Below the pieces are notes generated by a model. That model was given only the letters and a program-made list of their open reading frames with translations. It had not been told where the DNA came from and made no database searches. Source: Comamonas sp. KCTC 72670 (GTDB lineage Bacteria > Myxococcota > Myxococcia > Myxococcales > Myxococcaceae). Taken from it: a stretch of 64,000 bases of DNA. Location of the stretch: contig BNCN01000014.1 of the NCBI GenBank assembly GCA_014656495.1, positions 62,001 through 126,000 on the forward strand. Reading direction: 5' to 3'. Shown piece by piece: positions 52,486-61,069 of the stretch (position 1 is its first letter; each line of letters starts with the position of its first letter). Made by a program: the position numbers and the translations under genes.

Positions 52486-54021
52486 ATGCGATTCACCCTG
52501 CACCGGGGCGTCAGTCTGGCCGTGCTCGCCTCGGCCCGGACGGAGGCCGACCACCACGAGGACCTGGGCTGCAGCATCCAGGGCCCCACCGCGCGGCCCG
52601 TGCGCCGCGCCTTCCTGCCGCTGAAGCGGCACGTCGCCCTGCTGGGCCGCGAGGGCGCCTTGCGCGAGGCCCAGGCCCTGGTGCGCTGGTTGGAGGATAC
52701 CCCGCGTTACGCCGCGCTGTGCGTGGGCAAGACGCGCCGGATGGGGCGGCGGGTGCTGCGGCCCGACGTGCTGTTCCCGGAGGCGACGAAGCACCGGCCT
52801 CGTGTGCTGCACCTGCGCCAGGACGCGCTGGGTCTGGATGTGCCGGTGCGCGCGTCCGAGTGGCCGGCCGTGGCGGACTTCTTCGCGGCGCTCGCGCGGG
52901 GCGCCACGCGCGCGGAGCTCCGGGCCTTCTCGGCCCTGCCCGTGCTGGCGGAGCTGATGGCGGACCTGGGGCAGGCGGGCTGGCTGGTGCGGCATGAGGT
53001 CCCCGTGGAGGTCCCCGGGCCCGGCGCGCTCTTCGTGGGCCACAACACGGTGCTGGTCGCCGGGCGCGAGGGCCGCGTGCTGGTGGACCCGTACTTCCGG
53101 CCCGCGGGCGCGGTGGACCTGCCGGGTTATTCGCCGATGCAGCCGCGCGACGTGGGCCGCGTCGACGCCGTGGTCATCACCCACTCGCATGGGGACCACT
53201 TCCACCTGGGCTCGCTGCTGCAACTGCCTCGCGATACACGCGTCTTCGTGCCCGCGGTGACGCGCGAGAGCCTCTTCTCCACGGACTGTGCCCTGCGTCT
53301 GACACAGCTCGGCTTCACGCGCGTGGAGCCCTTGCGCTGGGGCGAGTCCCGGCAGGTGGGCGACGTCACGGTGAGCGCCTTGCCCTTTCATGGCGAGCAG
53401 CCCACGGACGGCGAAGGCCCGTACCCGGGCCTCTTCAACGAGGGCAACACGTGGAGGGTGCGCGCACCCACGTTCTCGGCGGCCTTCTTCGCGGACGCGG
53501 GGCATGACGTGCGCGGGGACATGGCCGCGGTGTGCCGGCGCGTGCGCCGCGAGGCTCCGGTGGACGTGCTCTTCTGCGGCGTGAGGGGCTTCCGGCTGGC
53601 GCCCATCTTCTTCGGCTTCACGACGCTGGAGGCGTTCCTCGTCAACGTGCCGCGCGAGTCGCTGACGGCGCCGCAGCGGCTGATGGCGGGGCCGGAGGAG
53701 GCCCTGCGTTATGGCGCGCTGCTCGGCGCGCGGTATGTGGTGCCGTGCGCGGATGGCGGCGCGCCCTGGTACTGGCGCGAAGGCATGGGGCCCCGCTACG
53801 ACGGCTACCCCGGTGAGCCCGTCAGCGGCGCGAGCCACTTGGACGAGAACCCTGACGCGGACCCCTATCCGGAGCGCCTCATCGAGGTCCGGCGGGCCGT
53901 GAAGGACGCGCCACGGCCCCTGGTGCTGCGTCCGGGCGAGTCGCTGCGGTGGCGCGGGGCACGCGCGCCGGAGGTGCTGCGCCACCCCGGCTTCACGTGG
54001 CCCTTCGGCACGGCGGCGTGA
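52486..54021 (+). CDS. Metallo-beta-lactamase-fold hydrolase with long N-terminal domain
   Basis: 511 residues. The metallo-beta-lactamase fold occupies about residues 180-450: ITHSHGDHFH (HxHxDH, near residue 228), PFHGEQ, FADAGHDVRGD (Asp bridging ligand region) and a later conserved FCGVRGF. The N-terminal 170 residues have no standard lactamase counterpart; they include a helical segment (VADFFAALARGATRAELRAF ... LAELMADLGQAGWLV) that looks like a winged-helix end. The substrate is not evident. Divergent from the OPT transporter. Confidence 0.75.
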   Translation: MRFTLHRGVSLAVLASARTEADHHEDLGCSIQGPTARPVRRAFLPLKRHVALLGREGALREAQALVRWLEDTPRYAALCVGKTRRMGRRVLRPDVLFPEATKHRPRVLHLRQDALGLDVPVRASEWPAVADFFAALARGATRAELRAFSALPVLAELMADLGQAGWLVRHEVPVEVPGPGALFVGHNTVLVAGREGRVLVDPYFRPAGAVDLPGYSPMQPRDVGRVDAVVITHSHGDHFHLGSLLQLPRDTRVFVPAVTRESLFSTDCALRLTQLGFTRVEPLRWGESRQVGDVTVSALPFHGEQPTDGEGPYPGLFNEGNTWRVRAPTFSAAFFADAGHDVRGDMAAVCRRVRREAPVDVLFCGVRGFRLAPIFFGFTTLEAFLVNVPRESLTAPQRLMAGPEEALRYGALLGARYVVPCADGGAPWYWREGMGPRYDGYPGEPVSGASHLDENPDADPYPERLIEVRRAVKDAPRPLVLRPGESLRWRGARAPEVLRHPGFTWPFGTAA

Positions 54022-54027
54022 AGGGGC

Positions 54028-55005
54028 TCAGCGCGCCGTCAGTCGCGCCCGGCCTCGGATGAACATCACCGCGTACACCACCGCGACGCACACGAGGCAG
54101 AGCACGCCCACCATGAGGAAGCGGCGGACGAGCTGTTCGTCCCCCCACTGATGGGTTCCAGAGAGCCGGCTCGCGTCGCTCAGGCCGATGCCCTCGCTGC
54201 GCCCGAAGGGGATGGCGTTGAAGTTCCGCTTCGACTGCCACCAGGTGTCAAAGCCGTCCATGAGGGACAGCGCGCCCAGTGGAAGGAAGCCCCAGCGCAG
54301 CGCCTGGCGGTGGATGTAGCTTCCAGGAGGGGCGTAGAACGACAACATCAACGCCGTGCCCAGCACCATCATCCCGGCGTCGCCGTTGAAGACGATGAGC
54401 ATGTCCACCGTGCGCGCGGACAGGAGGAGCGTGCACACGGCTTGAACGGTCAGCACGAACGCGCCGCTCGCCACCCACACCCACCGGCGGCGCTTCCAGT
54501 TCACATACACCAGCAGTCCCAACCCCGCGGCGAGGAGCAGCGAGAGCAGGGGCGCGCGTCCGAAGTGGACCGTCTTCCACAGCGTGGGCAGCGCGGCCTC
54601 GCCGCACAACCAGGCCGTGATGGCGTGGCCCAGCTCATGGAACGGCATGGTGATGAGCCGGACCAGGGACCCGCTGAAGTTGCCCTTCACCGCGAAGAAC
54701 GCCACCAGGAGCGCCACGGGGAGGGCCCAGGTGCGCAGGCGGTGCTCGAGCGCGGCCTCCTCGGCGTCGACGTCCCACGCGGGCGTCTCCGGGGGAAGCA
54801 CGTCCGAGCGCAGGTCCGGCGTCGCCAGCCACGCGGGGTCGACGAGCGGCGGTGCCTCCTCGGGCGGTGGGGGGACCTCGTGCTCACGCTGCTGGGCGGC
54901 CCGGGCATCGGCCTTGGCGTAGATGATGCCGCACCGAGGGCATTCCGGTCCGGCGGCGCGGGGCGACTGGCAGCGAGGGCAGGGCAGGGCGGAGGAGGCT
55001 TCCAC
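54028..55005 (-). CDS. Zinc-ribbon membrane protein with HELGH metalloprotease-like motif
   Basis: 325 residues. An N-terminal zinc ribbon CPRCQSPRAAGPECPRCG (CxxC/CxxC) is followed by an acidic/Pro linker to about residue 85 and then six membrane segments. The first loop contains MPFHELGHAITAW, an HExGH motif as in M50 site-2 proteases. LDG-type partner motifs for a full M50 active site are not clear, so proteolysis is only possible. Last helix VGVLCLVCVAVVYAVMFI. Confidence 0.65.
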   Translation of the reverse strand: MEASSALPCPRCQSPRAAGPECPRCGIIYAKADARAAQQREHEVPPPPEEAPPLVDPAWLATPDLRSDVLPPETPAWDVDAEEAALEHRLRTWALPVALLVAFFAVKGNFSGSLVRLITMPFHELGHAITAWLCGEAALPTLWKTVHFGRAPLLSLLLAAGLGLLVYVNWKRRRWVWVASGAFVLTVQAVCTLLLSARTVDMLIVFNGDAGMMVLGTALMLSFYAPPGSYIHRQALRWGFLPLGALSLMDGFDTWWQSKRNFNAIPFGRSEGIGLSDASRLSGTHQWGDEQLVRRFLMVGVLCLVCVAVVYAVMFIRGRARLTAR

Positions 55006-55106
55006 GGTATTCCCACTCTAAGAGGCCGCCGCGTCGGGTGAAAACCACGGACCTGGCGGGCCTGCCCGGGCTTGACGTCCCCGCGCGAGTCGCCCATGAG
55101 CGCACC

Positions 55107-55925
55107 ATGTCGTCCCTGGACACGAAGACACGTGGGCGGACGTCGCGCGGGCGCTTGCGCGCGCTGGACGTGTACCTGTGCCGTTTCGAGCAGGCCCTGC
55201 TCGAGCGCCGCGACGGCCCCTGGGCCCAGGCCGTCTTCGCCGACGTGGGATTTGGCGAGCACCCGTGGACGACCTTGGAGAGCGCTCAGGCCTTTCGCGC
55301 CCTCAACCCGGAGCTGCCCGTGGTGGGCGTGGAGCTGGACGCGGACCGCGCCGCGGCGGCGCAGGTGGACGCGGGCGCCCGCACCCATTTCCGCCAGGGC
55401 GGCTTCGACCTCCCGCTCCAGGCCCATGAGCCCGCGAGGCTGGTGCGGGCCATGAACCTGCTCCGTCAGGGGCCCGCGGAGCGAGTCCCCGAGGTCCACC
55501 GCACCCTGTCCCGCTACCTGCTGACTTCCGGCCTGCTGGTGGAGGGCAGCGCGGATGCGACGGGCGCGGTGCTCTCCGCACATCTGCTGCGGCGTCGCAC
55601 CGACGCGCCGGACGACCTGCCCTTCCGGGAGGGGCTGCTGTTCCACACGGACTTCAGCCACGGCTTCGCGCCCGTGCTGTTCCGCGATTGGCTGCCGCGA
55701 GACTTGCGCCGCCGGGTGCGTGCGGGTGAGCCCATCCACGACTTCTTCTCGGCCTGGACCGCCGCGTGGCGAGAGGCGCGTGACTCGGGTCATTCACACC
55801 CACCCGATGTTTTTCGCGAGACCACCCCGAGGCTGGCGGCGCGCGTGGACGGAGTGGATGTGGACCCGTGGCTGGGTTCCCACGGCTATGTTCTTTGGAG
55901 GCCCAAGGAGGGTGTCTGTTCCTGA
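55107..55925 (+). CDS. Class I methyltransferase-like protein
   Basis: 272 residues. A motif I-like VFADVGFGEHPWTTLESAQA, then VVGVELDADRAAAAQVDAG with an acidic residue after the second strand, and the later ARLVRAMNLLRQGPAERVPEVHRTL resemble a Rossmann methyltransferase without a perfect GxGxG. The second half (LPFREGLLFHTDFSHGFAPVLF) is unfamiliar. GTG 55038 would add 23 residues and is possible; no clear ribosome-binding site discriminates. No specific substrate suggested. Confidence 0.65.
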   Translation: MSSLDTKTRGRTSRGRLRALDVYLCRFEQALLERRDGPWAQAVFADVGFGEHPWTTLESAQAFRALNPELPVVGVELDADRAAAAQVDAGARTHFRQGGFDLPLQAHEPARLVRAMNLLRQGPAERVPEVHRTLSRYLLTSGLLVEGSADATGAVLSAHLLRRRTDAPDDLPFREGLLFHTDFSHGFAPVLFRDWLPRDLRRRVRAGEPIHDFFSAWTAAWREARDSGHSHPPDVFRETTPRLAARVDGVDVDPWLGSHGYVLWRPKEGVCS

Positions 55926-56217
55926 CGACAATCGCCGCGGCTTCTCTCTCGGAAAAGAAGAGCGCGCGGGGACAGGAGCCAAGTGGGGGGGCGTGCGGCT
56001 ATCCTGCGCGCGGGAAATCCGGAGGCCCTCGTCATCCCCGCGTGCAGGCGCGGATGCGGGGCCCGACTACGACATGAAACGGCACATCTTTTCCCTCCTC
56101 TCCGCGGCGATGTCCGCGAGCTCGTCAGGTGTCGGCGCGGCCCGCCCGGCGGCGCCTTGCTCGCGTCACGCGGGTGAGGGAGGCGTGCCGGGACTGCAGC
56201 AGGAGATTGAGACCGCC

Positions 56218-57516
56218 ATGGTGGAGCAGGCACCTCGGACTCGCGTGGAGGGCCGGCCGTCCGTGCTGCTCTTCTCGGCGGGCTTCTACGGCACGCTCGC
56301 GGCCGCGCGTTGCTTTGGCCGCAACGGCATCGACGTCACGGTGGCGGACCCCGGCAAGTTGGGGCCCGCCAGCTGGTCCCGCTACGTGGGCCGCCGCGTC
56401 CAGTGCCCCCCGGAGTCCCAGCCCGAGGCCTTCGTCGCGTGGCTGATGGACCTGGGCCGGCGCGAGCCGCTCCAGCACGTGCTCTACCCGACGAGCGACG
56501 AGCTGGCGTGGCTGGTGTCGCTGCACCGCGAGGAGCTGTCGCGCTACTTCCACCTCTACGACCCGGGCATCGACGCCGTCTACGGCCTGCTCAACAAGCG
56601 CAAGCTCCACGAGGCCGGGCAGGCGGTGGGGCTGAAGCTGCCGCGCACCTGGTTCCCGGAGTCGGAGGCGGACCTGGACGCGGTGGCGCGCGAGGCCCGC
56701 TTCCCCGTCCTCATCAAGCCCACCACGCAGATTCTCTACTCCACGCACCGCAAGGGGCAGCCGGTGCAGGCGCCCGGGCAGCTCGCGGAGGAGTACCGCG
56801 CCTTCTCGCGGGACGGGTACGCGCCCATGTTGGTGCGCTTCGACGCCGCGGTGTCACGCCCCATGGTGCAGGAGTTCCATCCGGAGGCCGCGGAGGGCAT
56901 CTACAGCCTCTCCGGCTTCGTGGATGCGTCCGGTGAGCTGTTCGAGGTGCGCGGCGCCATGAAGGTGCTCCAGCGTCCCCGGCGCCTGGGCGTGGGCGTG
57001 TGCTTCGAGTCCGCGCCCGTGCGCGAGGAGCTGGCGGCGGGGCTCCAGCGCCTGTGCAAGCACCTGGGCTACCACGGCGTCTTCGAGGTGGAGTTCATCC
57101 AGACGCAGGACGACTTCCTCCTCATCGACTTCAACCCGCGCTACTACGGGCAGATGGGCTTCGACATCGCCCGGGGCCTGCCGCTGCCGCTGCTGGCCTA
57201 CCACGCCGCGCTGGGCGACACGGACGCGCTGCGCCGCGAGTTGAAGGCCGCGCGCGACTGGCGCGGCAACGGCGAGGTGTTCTGCAACCGCATCGCCTTG
57301 GAGATGCTGCTCAACCTCCAGCGCCTGTCCGGCGCGCTCCCCGTGGACGAGGCGCGGCAGTGGCGGCGCTGGCTGGGCGAGCACCGCGACACGGCGGTGG
57401 ACCCGCTCATCGACTCGGACGACCTGATGCCCACCGCGGTGGAGGTGGCGCAGATTCTCTACGGCTCCGCGCGCCACCCCCGGGCCTTCATCCGGATGAT
57501 GGTGCTCAACCGGTGA
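56218..57516 (+). CDS. ATP-grasp carboxylate-amine/thiol ligase-like protein
   Basis: 432 residues. PSVLLFSAGFYGTLAAARCFGRNG begins a pre-ATP-grasp domain. FPVLIKPTT (nucleotide Lys), PMVQEFHPEAAEGIYSLSG and the metal-binding EVEFIQTQDDFLLIDFNPRYYGQ (Glu, Asp, Asn) complete an ATP-grasp core, followed by a helical tail. Such enzymes couple a carboxylate to an amine or thiol. Start ATG 56218 is chosen because it begins just before the recognisable domain; ATG 56074 and GTG 56188 are alternatives. Its last 11 bases overlap the convergent PLP-decarboxylase gene. The gap 55926-56217 holds no other gene. Confidence 0.75.
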   Translation: MVEQAPRTRVEGRPSVLLFSAGFYGTLAAARCFGRNGIDVTVADPGKLGPASWSRYVGRRVQCPPESQPEAFVAWLMDLGRREPLQHVLYPTSDELAWLVSLHREELSRYFHLYDPGIDAVYGLLNKRKLHEAGQAVGLKLPRTWFPESEADLDAVAREARFPVLIKPTTQILYSTHRKGQPVQAPGQLAEEYRAFSRDGYAPMLVRFDAAVSRPMVQEFHPEAAEGIYSLSGFVDASGELFEVRGAMKVLQRPRRLGVGVCFESAPVREELAAGLQRLCKHLGYHGVFEVEFIQTQDDFLLIDFNPRYYGQMGFDIARGLPLPLLAYHAALGDTDALRRELKAARDWRGNGEVFCNRIALEMLLNLQRLSGALPVDEARQWRRWLGEHRDTAVDPLIDSDDLMPTAVEVAQILYGSARHPRAFIRMMVLNR

Positions 57517-58948
57517 GCGCGGTGCTCGGGACGGTGGCGTCGAACGTCACCAGGTCGTCGAACGTCTCCGCGCGCCGCAGCAGCCGCTCCTGGCCATCCT
57601 CCAGCGCGATGATGGCTGGCTGCGGATAGGAGAAGGACGTGGCGAAGGGCACGAAGTAGGCCCCCGCGTCCATGATGGCCAGCGTGTCACCCACGCGCAG
57701 GTCCGGCAGGCGCTTGGCGTGGTACAGCGTGTCGCCCGGCGTGCAGATGGGGCCCACCACCGTGTAGATCTTGTCCGCGGGTGCGTCCGGCCGGTCCACG
57801 TGGAAGAGCTGGTGGTACTCGTTGCGCACGCACTCGGCATGGTTGATGCCGGCGTCCAGCACCGCCCACGTCCTGTCTTCACCCGCCTTGAGCGCGTGCA
57901 CGCGGCCCAGCAACAGCTGCGTGTCGCCCGTCATGGCGCGGCCCGGCTCCAGGAAGATGCGGGGGCGCTGACGGCCCCGGCGCGCGTAGTGCGACTCCAC
58001 CAGCTCCACCGCCAGTGCCACGTAGCGCTCGATGGACAGCGACGCCGCCGGGTCGGGCGCGGGCACGTCGCGGAAGAAGGTGAGGTTGAGGCGCCAGTCG
58101 CGCTCGGCGATGTGCTCGACGGTGGGCGTGTTGAGGCTGCCGCCCAAATCCAGCACCTCCAAATCCAGCCCCAGCTCCTGGTGCAGCGTGTCCGTGAAGT
58201 CGAGCACCGCCTCCACGAAGGCCGTGAGGTCGCCCTCGGTGCGGATGGTCTCCCCGCGGTGCGCGTGCAGGCCCACCACATCCAGGTTCCGCGAGGCGCG
58301 CGCCTGCTGGTAGGCCCGCAGCGCGGCGCCCCCGGCGATGGGCGTGCCGAACTGCCCCGTCCAGCCGCTGCCCGTCGTCACCCGCACAGCGACGCGCGGG
58401 CGGCGCTCCAGCTCGGCGGCGAGCCGGGCGAAGACGGCGATCTCCTCCGCGTGGTTGGCGGCCAGGAGCTGGATGCCGCGGGTGATGGCCTCGCGCACCG
58501 AGGCCTCCGACTTCACCGGGCCGTTGTAGACGATGCGGTCGGCCGGGACGCCCAGCTTCAGCGCCAGCCACATCTCATAGGCGGAGATGACCTCCGCGCC
58601 CACGCCCAGGCCGTGCAGGAAGGACAGCACGCCCGGCACCGGGTTCGTCTTGTACGAGTAATAGACCTCGCAGCCGCCCGTGCGCCCCGGCGGCACCGCG
58701 AGGAAGCGCTCCGCGTTGCGGCGCAGCGCCGCCATGTGCACCACGTGCAGCGGCGAGCCCCAGCGCTCCACCAGGCCCGCAAGCGGCACACCCTCCAGCG
58801 ACAGGCCCTGGCCGGGCAGCGTCTGCAGGCCCCAGTGCGACGCGGGCACGGACGTGCGCGCGGGCGTCATGGCCTTCTGGAGCACCGGGCGCAGCGTCTG
58901 CTTCACCTGGCGCTTGGCCGTTCCGAGCAGCCGGCTCTTGAGGCTCAT
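57506..58948 (-). CDS. Alanine-racemase-fold PLP decarboxylase (DapDC/ODC type)
   Basis: 480 residues. Type III PLP enzyme: YYSYKTNPVPGVLSFLHGLGVGAEVISAYEM contains the PLP Lys (YKTN). VGLHAHRGE, VLDLGGSLNTPT, FLEPGRAMTGD and the C-terminal GPICTPGDTLYHAK (substrate-contact Cys and Asp) are all present as in diaminopimelate decarboxylases. The N-terminal 45 residues are a basic extension not found in LysA. Its neighbours (GT2, ATP-grasp, GT4) suggest decarboxylation of a carbohydrate- or peptide-linked amino acid rather than lysine synthesis; that is inference. Confidence 0.8.
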   Translation of the reverse strand: MSLKSRLLGTAKRQVKQTLRPVLQKAMTPARTSVPASHWGLQTLPGQGLSLEGVPLAGLVERWGSPLHVVHMAALRRNAERFLAVPPGRTGGCEVYYSYKTNPVPGVLSFLHGLGVGAEVISAYEMWLALKLGVPADRIVYNGPVKSEASVREAITRGIQLLAANHAEEIAVFARLAAELERRPRVAVRVTTGSGWTGQFGTPIAGGAALRAYQQARASRNLDVVGLHAHRGETIRTEGDLTAFVEAVLDFTDTLHQELGLDLEVLDLGGSLNTPTVEHIAERDWRLNLTFFRDVPAPDPAASLSIERYVALAVELVESHYARRGRQRPRIFLEPGRAMTGDTQLLLGRVHALKAGEDRTWAVLDAGINHAECVRNEYHQLFHVDRPDAPADKIYTVVGPICTPGDTLYHAKRLPDLRVGDTLAIMDAGAYFVPFATSFSYPQPAIIALEDGQERLLRRAETFDDLVTFDATVPSTALTG

Positions 58949-59796
58949 GACACGCGGCCCTGGTTGCGCAGGCGCAGCGGCAGGCGGCGGGCGACCTCGA
59001 AGGGCAGCACCCGCAGGGCGGCCTGCATGAGCCGGTACTCCAGCATGCCGTTCGTCTTGCGGTACTTGCCGTGAATCATCTCGTTGGACTGCACCACCAG
59101 CGTGCCGTCCTTGCCCAGGTTGTGCATCAGCGACGGGCGGCCGGTGCGGTAGTGCAGGATGGGCCGGTTGACGTAGACGTGGCCGTAGGCGCGGATGCCG
59201 CGCAGGTAGAAGTCCACGTCCTCATACACGGGGATGCTGGCGTCGAAGCCGCCCAGCGGCGCGAAGTGCTCGCGGCGCACCATGCACGCGGAGTTCACGT
59301 ACAGGGTGCCGCGGAAGAGGATGTGGGCCACCGTCCACGCGCTGTTGGGGGTGCTGGCGCCCACCTGGGCCGCCCACTCGAAGTACTCGCTCTTGTCCTT
59401 GAGCCAGTCCGCGTCGTCGCCGAAGGGCACCACCCAGCCCACCGCCACGCCGGCGTCCGGCCGCGCGTCCAGCGCGCTCACCATGGCGTGCAGCGCGCCC
59501 TCGGCGAGCATGTCGTCGTCATCCAGGAAGTGCAGGTACCGGCCGCGGGCCAGCGTGGCCCCGTGGTTGCGCACCACCGCCGGGCGGCCCTTCGAGGGCG
59601 GGTCGTTCACCCAGTAGCGGACCCGGTCGTCCTTCAGCCCTTCCACCGCCTCGCGCGCCGTGCCCTCGGGGGTGTCGTCCAGGACGAGGACCTCGACGCT
59701 CACCCCTTCCTGGCGGAGGACCGACCGGATGGCCTCCACCACTTCCTTCTCCCGCTTGTGGGTGGGCATCACCACCGAGACGTCAATCACGGACAT
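58945..59796 (-). CDS. GT2-family glycosyltransferase
   Basis: 283 residues. GT-A fold: VVMPTHKREKEVVEAIRSVLRQEG at the N-terminus, VLVLDDTPEG, and the sugar-nucleotide/metal DxD in FLDDDDMLAEGAL. SACMVRREHFAPLGGFDASIPVYEDVDFYLR is the family's ED acceptor region. It transfers a sugar from a nucleotide donor, probably to a polysaccharide or lipid precursor. Overlaps the PLP-enzyme start (ATGA). An upstream GTG at 59823 is an alternative start. Confidence 0.88.
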   Translation of the reverse strand: MSVIDVSVVMPTHKREKEVVEAIRSVLRQEGVSVEVLVLDDTPEGTAREAVEGLKDDRVRYWVNDPPSKGRPAVVRNHGATLARGRYLHFLDDDDMLAEGALHAMVSALDARPDAGVAVGWVVPFGDDADWLKDKSEYFEWAAQVGASTPNSAWTVAHILFRGTLYVNSACMVRREHFAPLGGFDASIPVYEDVDFYLRGIRAYGHVYVNRPILHYRTGRPSLMHNLGKDGTLVVQSNEMIHGKYRKTNGMLEYRLMQAALRVLPFEVARRLPLRLRNQGRVS

Positions 59797-59861
59797 GCCG
59801 GACTTATACGCGGTGGCGGCCACGACTGAGAAGCCGTGGAGGCGGGTGCAAACCCGTCACA

Positions 59862-60116
59862 TCAGTAGCTCGCGAACGCGAGGTCGAAATCACCTCCGAA
59901 GAGGTCCTCGGGGTCGTTTTCGACCTGTGCATGTGCCGCCGCAACCAGGACCGGAATGTCTTGGTTTTGTCGGTTTGCTGAGACTCGGGGACTTGCTGCT
60001 ATGCTGGCGCCCGTCCAGCTCAGGCTGCCCGTCGCCACGCGAATCACCCTCTGCGCGCGACCGAAGTCCCAGTGCGCGAGGCGGTTTTTCGAGGGCTGCT
60101 TGGGGTGCCGGGCCAT
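59862..60116 (-). CDS. Small hypothetical protein with acidic Phe/Gly C-terminus
   Basis: 84 residues. ATG 60116 is preceded by a perfect AGGAGG six bases upstream, the best ribosome-binding site in this part, so it is probably real. N-terminus RHPKQPSKNRLAHWDFG, a middle with small residues and Ser (TGSLSWTGASIAASPR), and a C-terminus DPEDLFGGDFDLAFASY. No family recognised. It is upstream of, and on the same strand as, the GT2/PLP genes. The leader/tail-like composition would fit a peptide precursor, but there is no direct evidence. Confidence 0.6.
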   Translation of the reverse strand: MARHPKQPSKNRLAHWDFGRAQRVIRVATGSLSWTGASIAASPRVSANRQNQDIPVLVAAAHAQVENDPEDLFGGDFDLAFASY

Positions 60117-60316
60117 GGTCATCCTCCTGCTCCGCGCCAGCGAAGCTGCTCGTGGGTTTTGCAGGCGTCATGCCAGCCCGGCGGACGGGCCGGGACGCGT
60201 GGGGAAAACGACGCGTGTCACTCGGGCGTGACGTGTGGTTGGCTGTTCGCGGAGGTTTCGGGCCACTGGGTCAGACTTGACGCCGGACGCGGCTCGCGAC
60301 AGGAAAGAGCCCTCCC

Positions 60317-61069
60317 ATGGCGTTCCTTCTGGCCCACGAAGTCGAGCCGCCTCGGCCCTGCAGCTACCTGCCGGAGCGGCAGGCGTCGCTCGAGAACCTC
60401 GTGTTGGAGGACGTCACCCCGGAGGAGTACGAGCACCTGCTGGTGCGAGGCTGGCGTCGCTTCGGGCTGGTGTACTTCCGGCCAGCCTGCGCGGACTGCC
60501 GGGCCTGTGTGTCGCTGCGCATCCCGGTGGCCGGTTTCCGGCCCAATCGCAGCCAGCGGCGGGCCCGCGCGGCGTGCGCGCACCTGCGCGTGGAGGTGGG
60601 GACGCCTCGGGTGGACGACGCGCGGCTCGCCCTGTACCGGCAGTGGCATTCCGAGCGCGAGGTGGCGCGCGAATGGTCGCCGTCGCCCATCACCGCGCGC
60701 GAGTACTCGCTCCAGTTCTCCTATCCGCATCCCTCCGCCCGCGAGGTGGCCTGGTACGACGACGGCGCGGAGGGCGGGCCCCGCCTGGTGGGCGTGGGCA
60801 TCAGCGACGAGACGCCGCGCGCCTGGAGCGCGGTGTACTTCTTCTACGACCCCGCCTACGCGCACCTGTCGCTGGGCACGGCCAACGTGGTGCGCCAGGT
60901 GGAGCTGGCCCAGGCCCGCGGCATCCCGCACGTCTACCTGGGCTACCGCGTCCAGGACTGCGCGTCACTGCGTTACAAGGGCGCCTTCCGGCCGCACGAG
61001 CTGCTGGAGACGCGGCCCGCGCTGGACGCCGCGCCTCACTGGGCCCCGGCCTCCTCCGACGACACCTGA
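60317..61069 (+). CDS. bpt: Aspartate/glutamate leucyltransferase (Bpt-type)
   Basis: 250 residues. Adds leucine from Leu-tRNA to N-terminal Asp or Glu of proteins, marking them for ClpAP (N-degron pathway). Family features: CSYLPERQASLENLV, the HxLLxRGWRRFG with YFRPACADCRACVSLRIPV (conserved cysteines), RRARAACAHL and YFFYDPAYAHLSLGTANVVRQVELA with YLGYRVQDCASLRYKGAFRP at the end. Its 3' end overlaps the convergent hydrolase gene by 34 bases. Confidence 0.9.
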   Translation: MAFLLAHEVEPPRPCSYLPERQASLENLVLEDVTPEEYEHLLVRGWRRFGLVYFRPACADCRACVSLRIPVAGFRPNRSQRRARAACAHLRVEVGTPRVDDARLALYRQWHSEREVAREWSPSPITAREYSLQFSYPHPSAREVAWYDDGAEGGPRLVGVGISDETPRAWSAVYFFYDPAYAHLSLGTANVVRQVELAQARGIPHVYLGYRVQDCASLRYKGAFRPHELLETRPALDAAPHWAPASSDDT

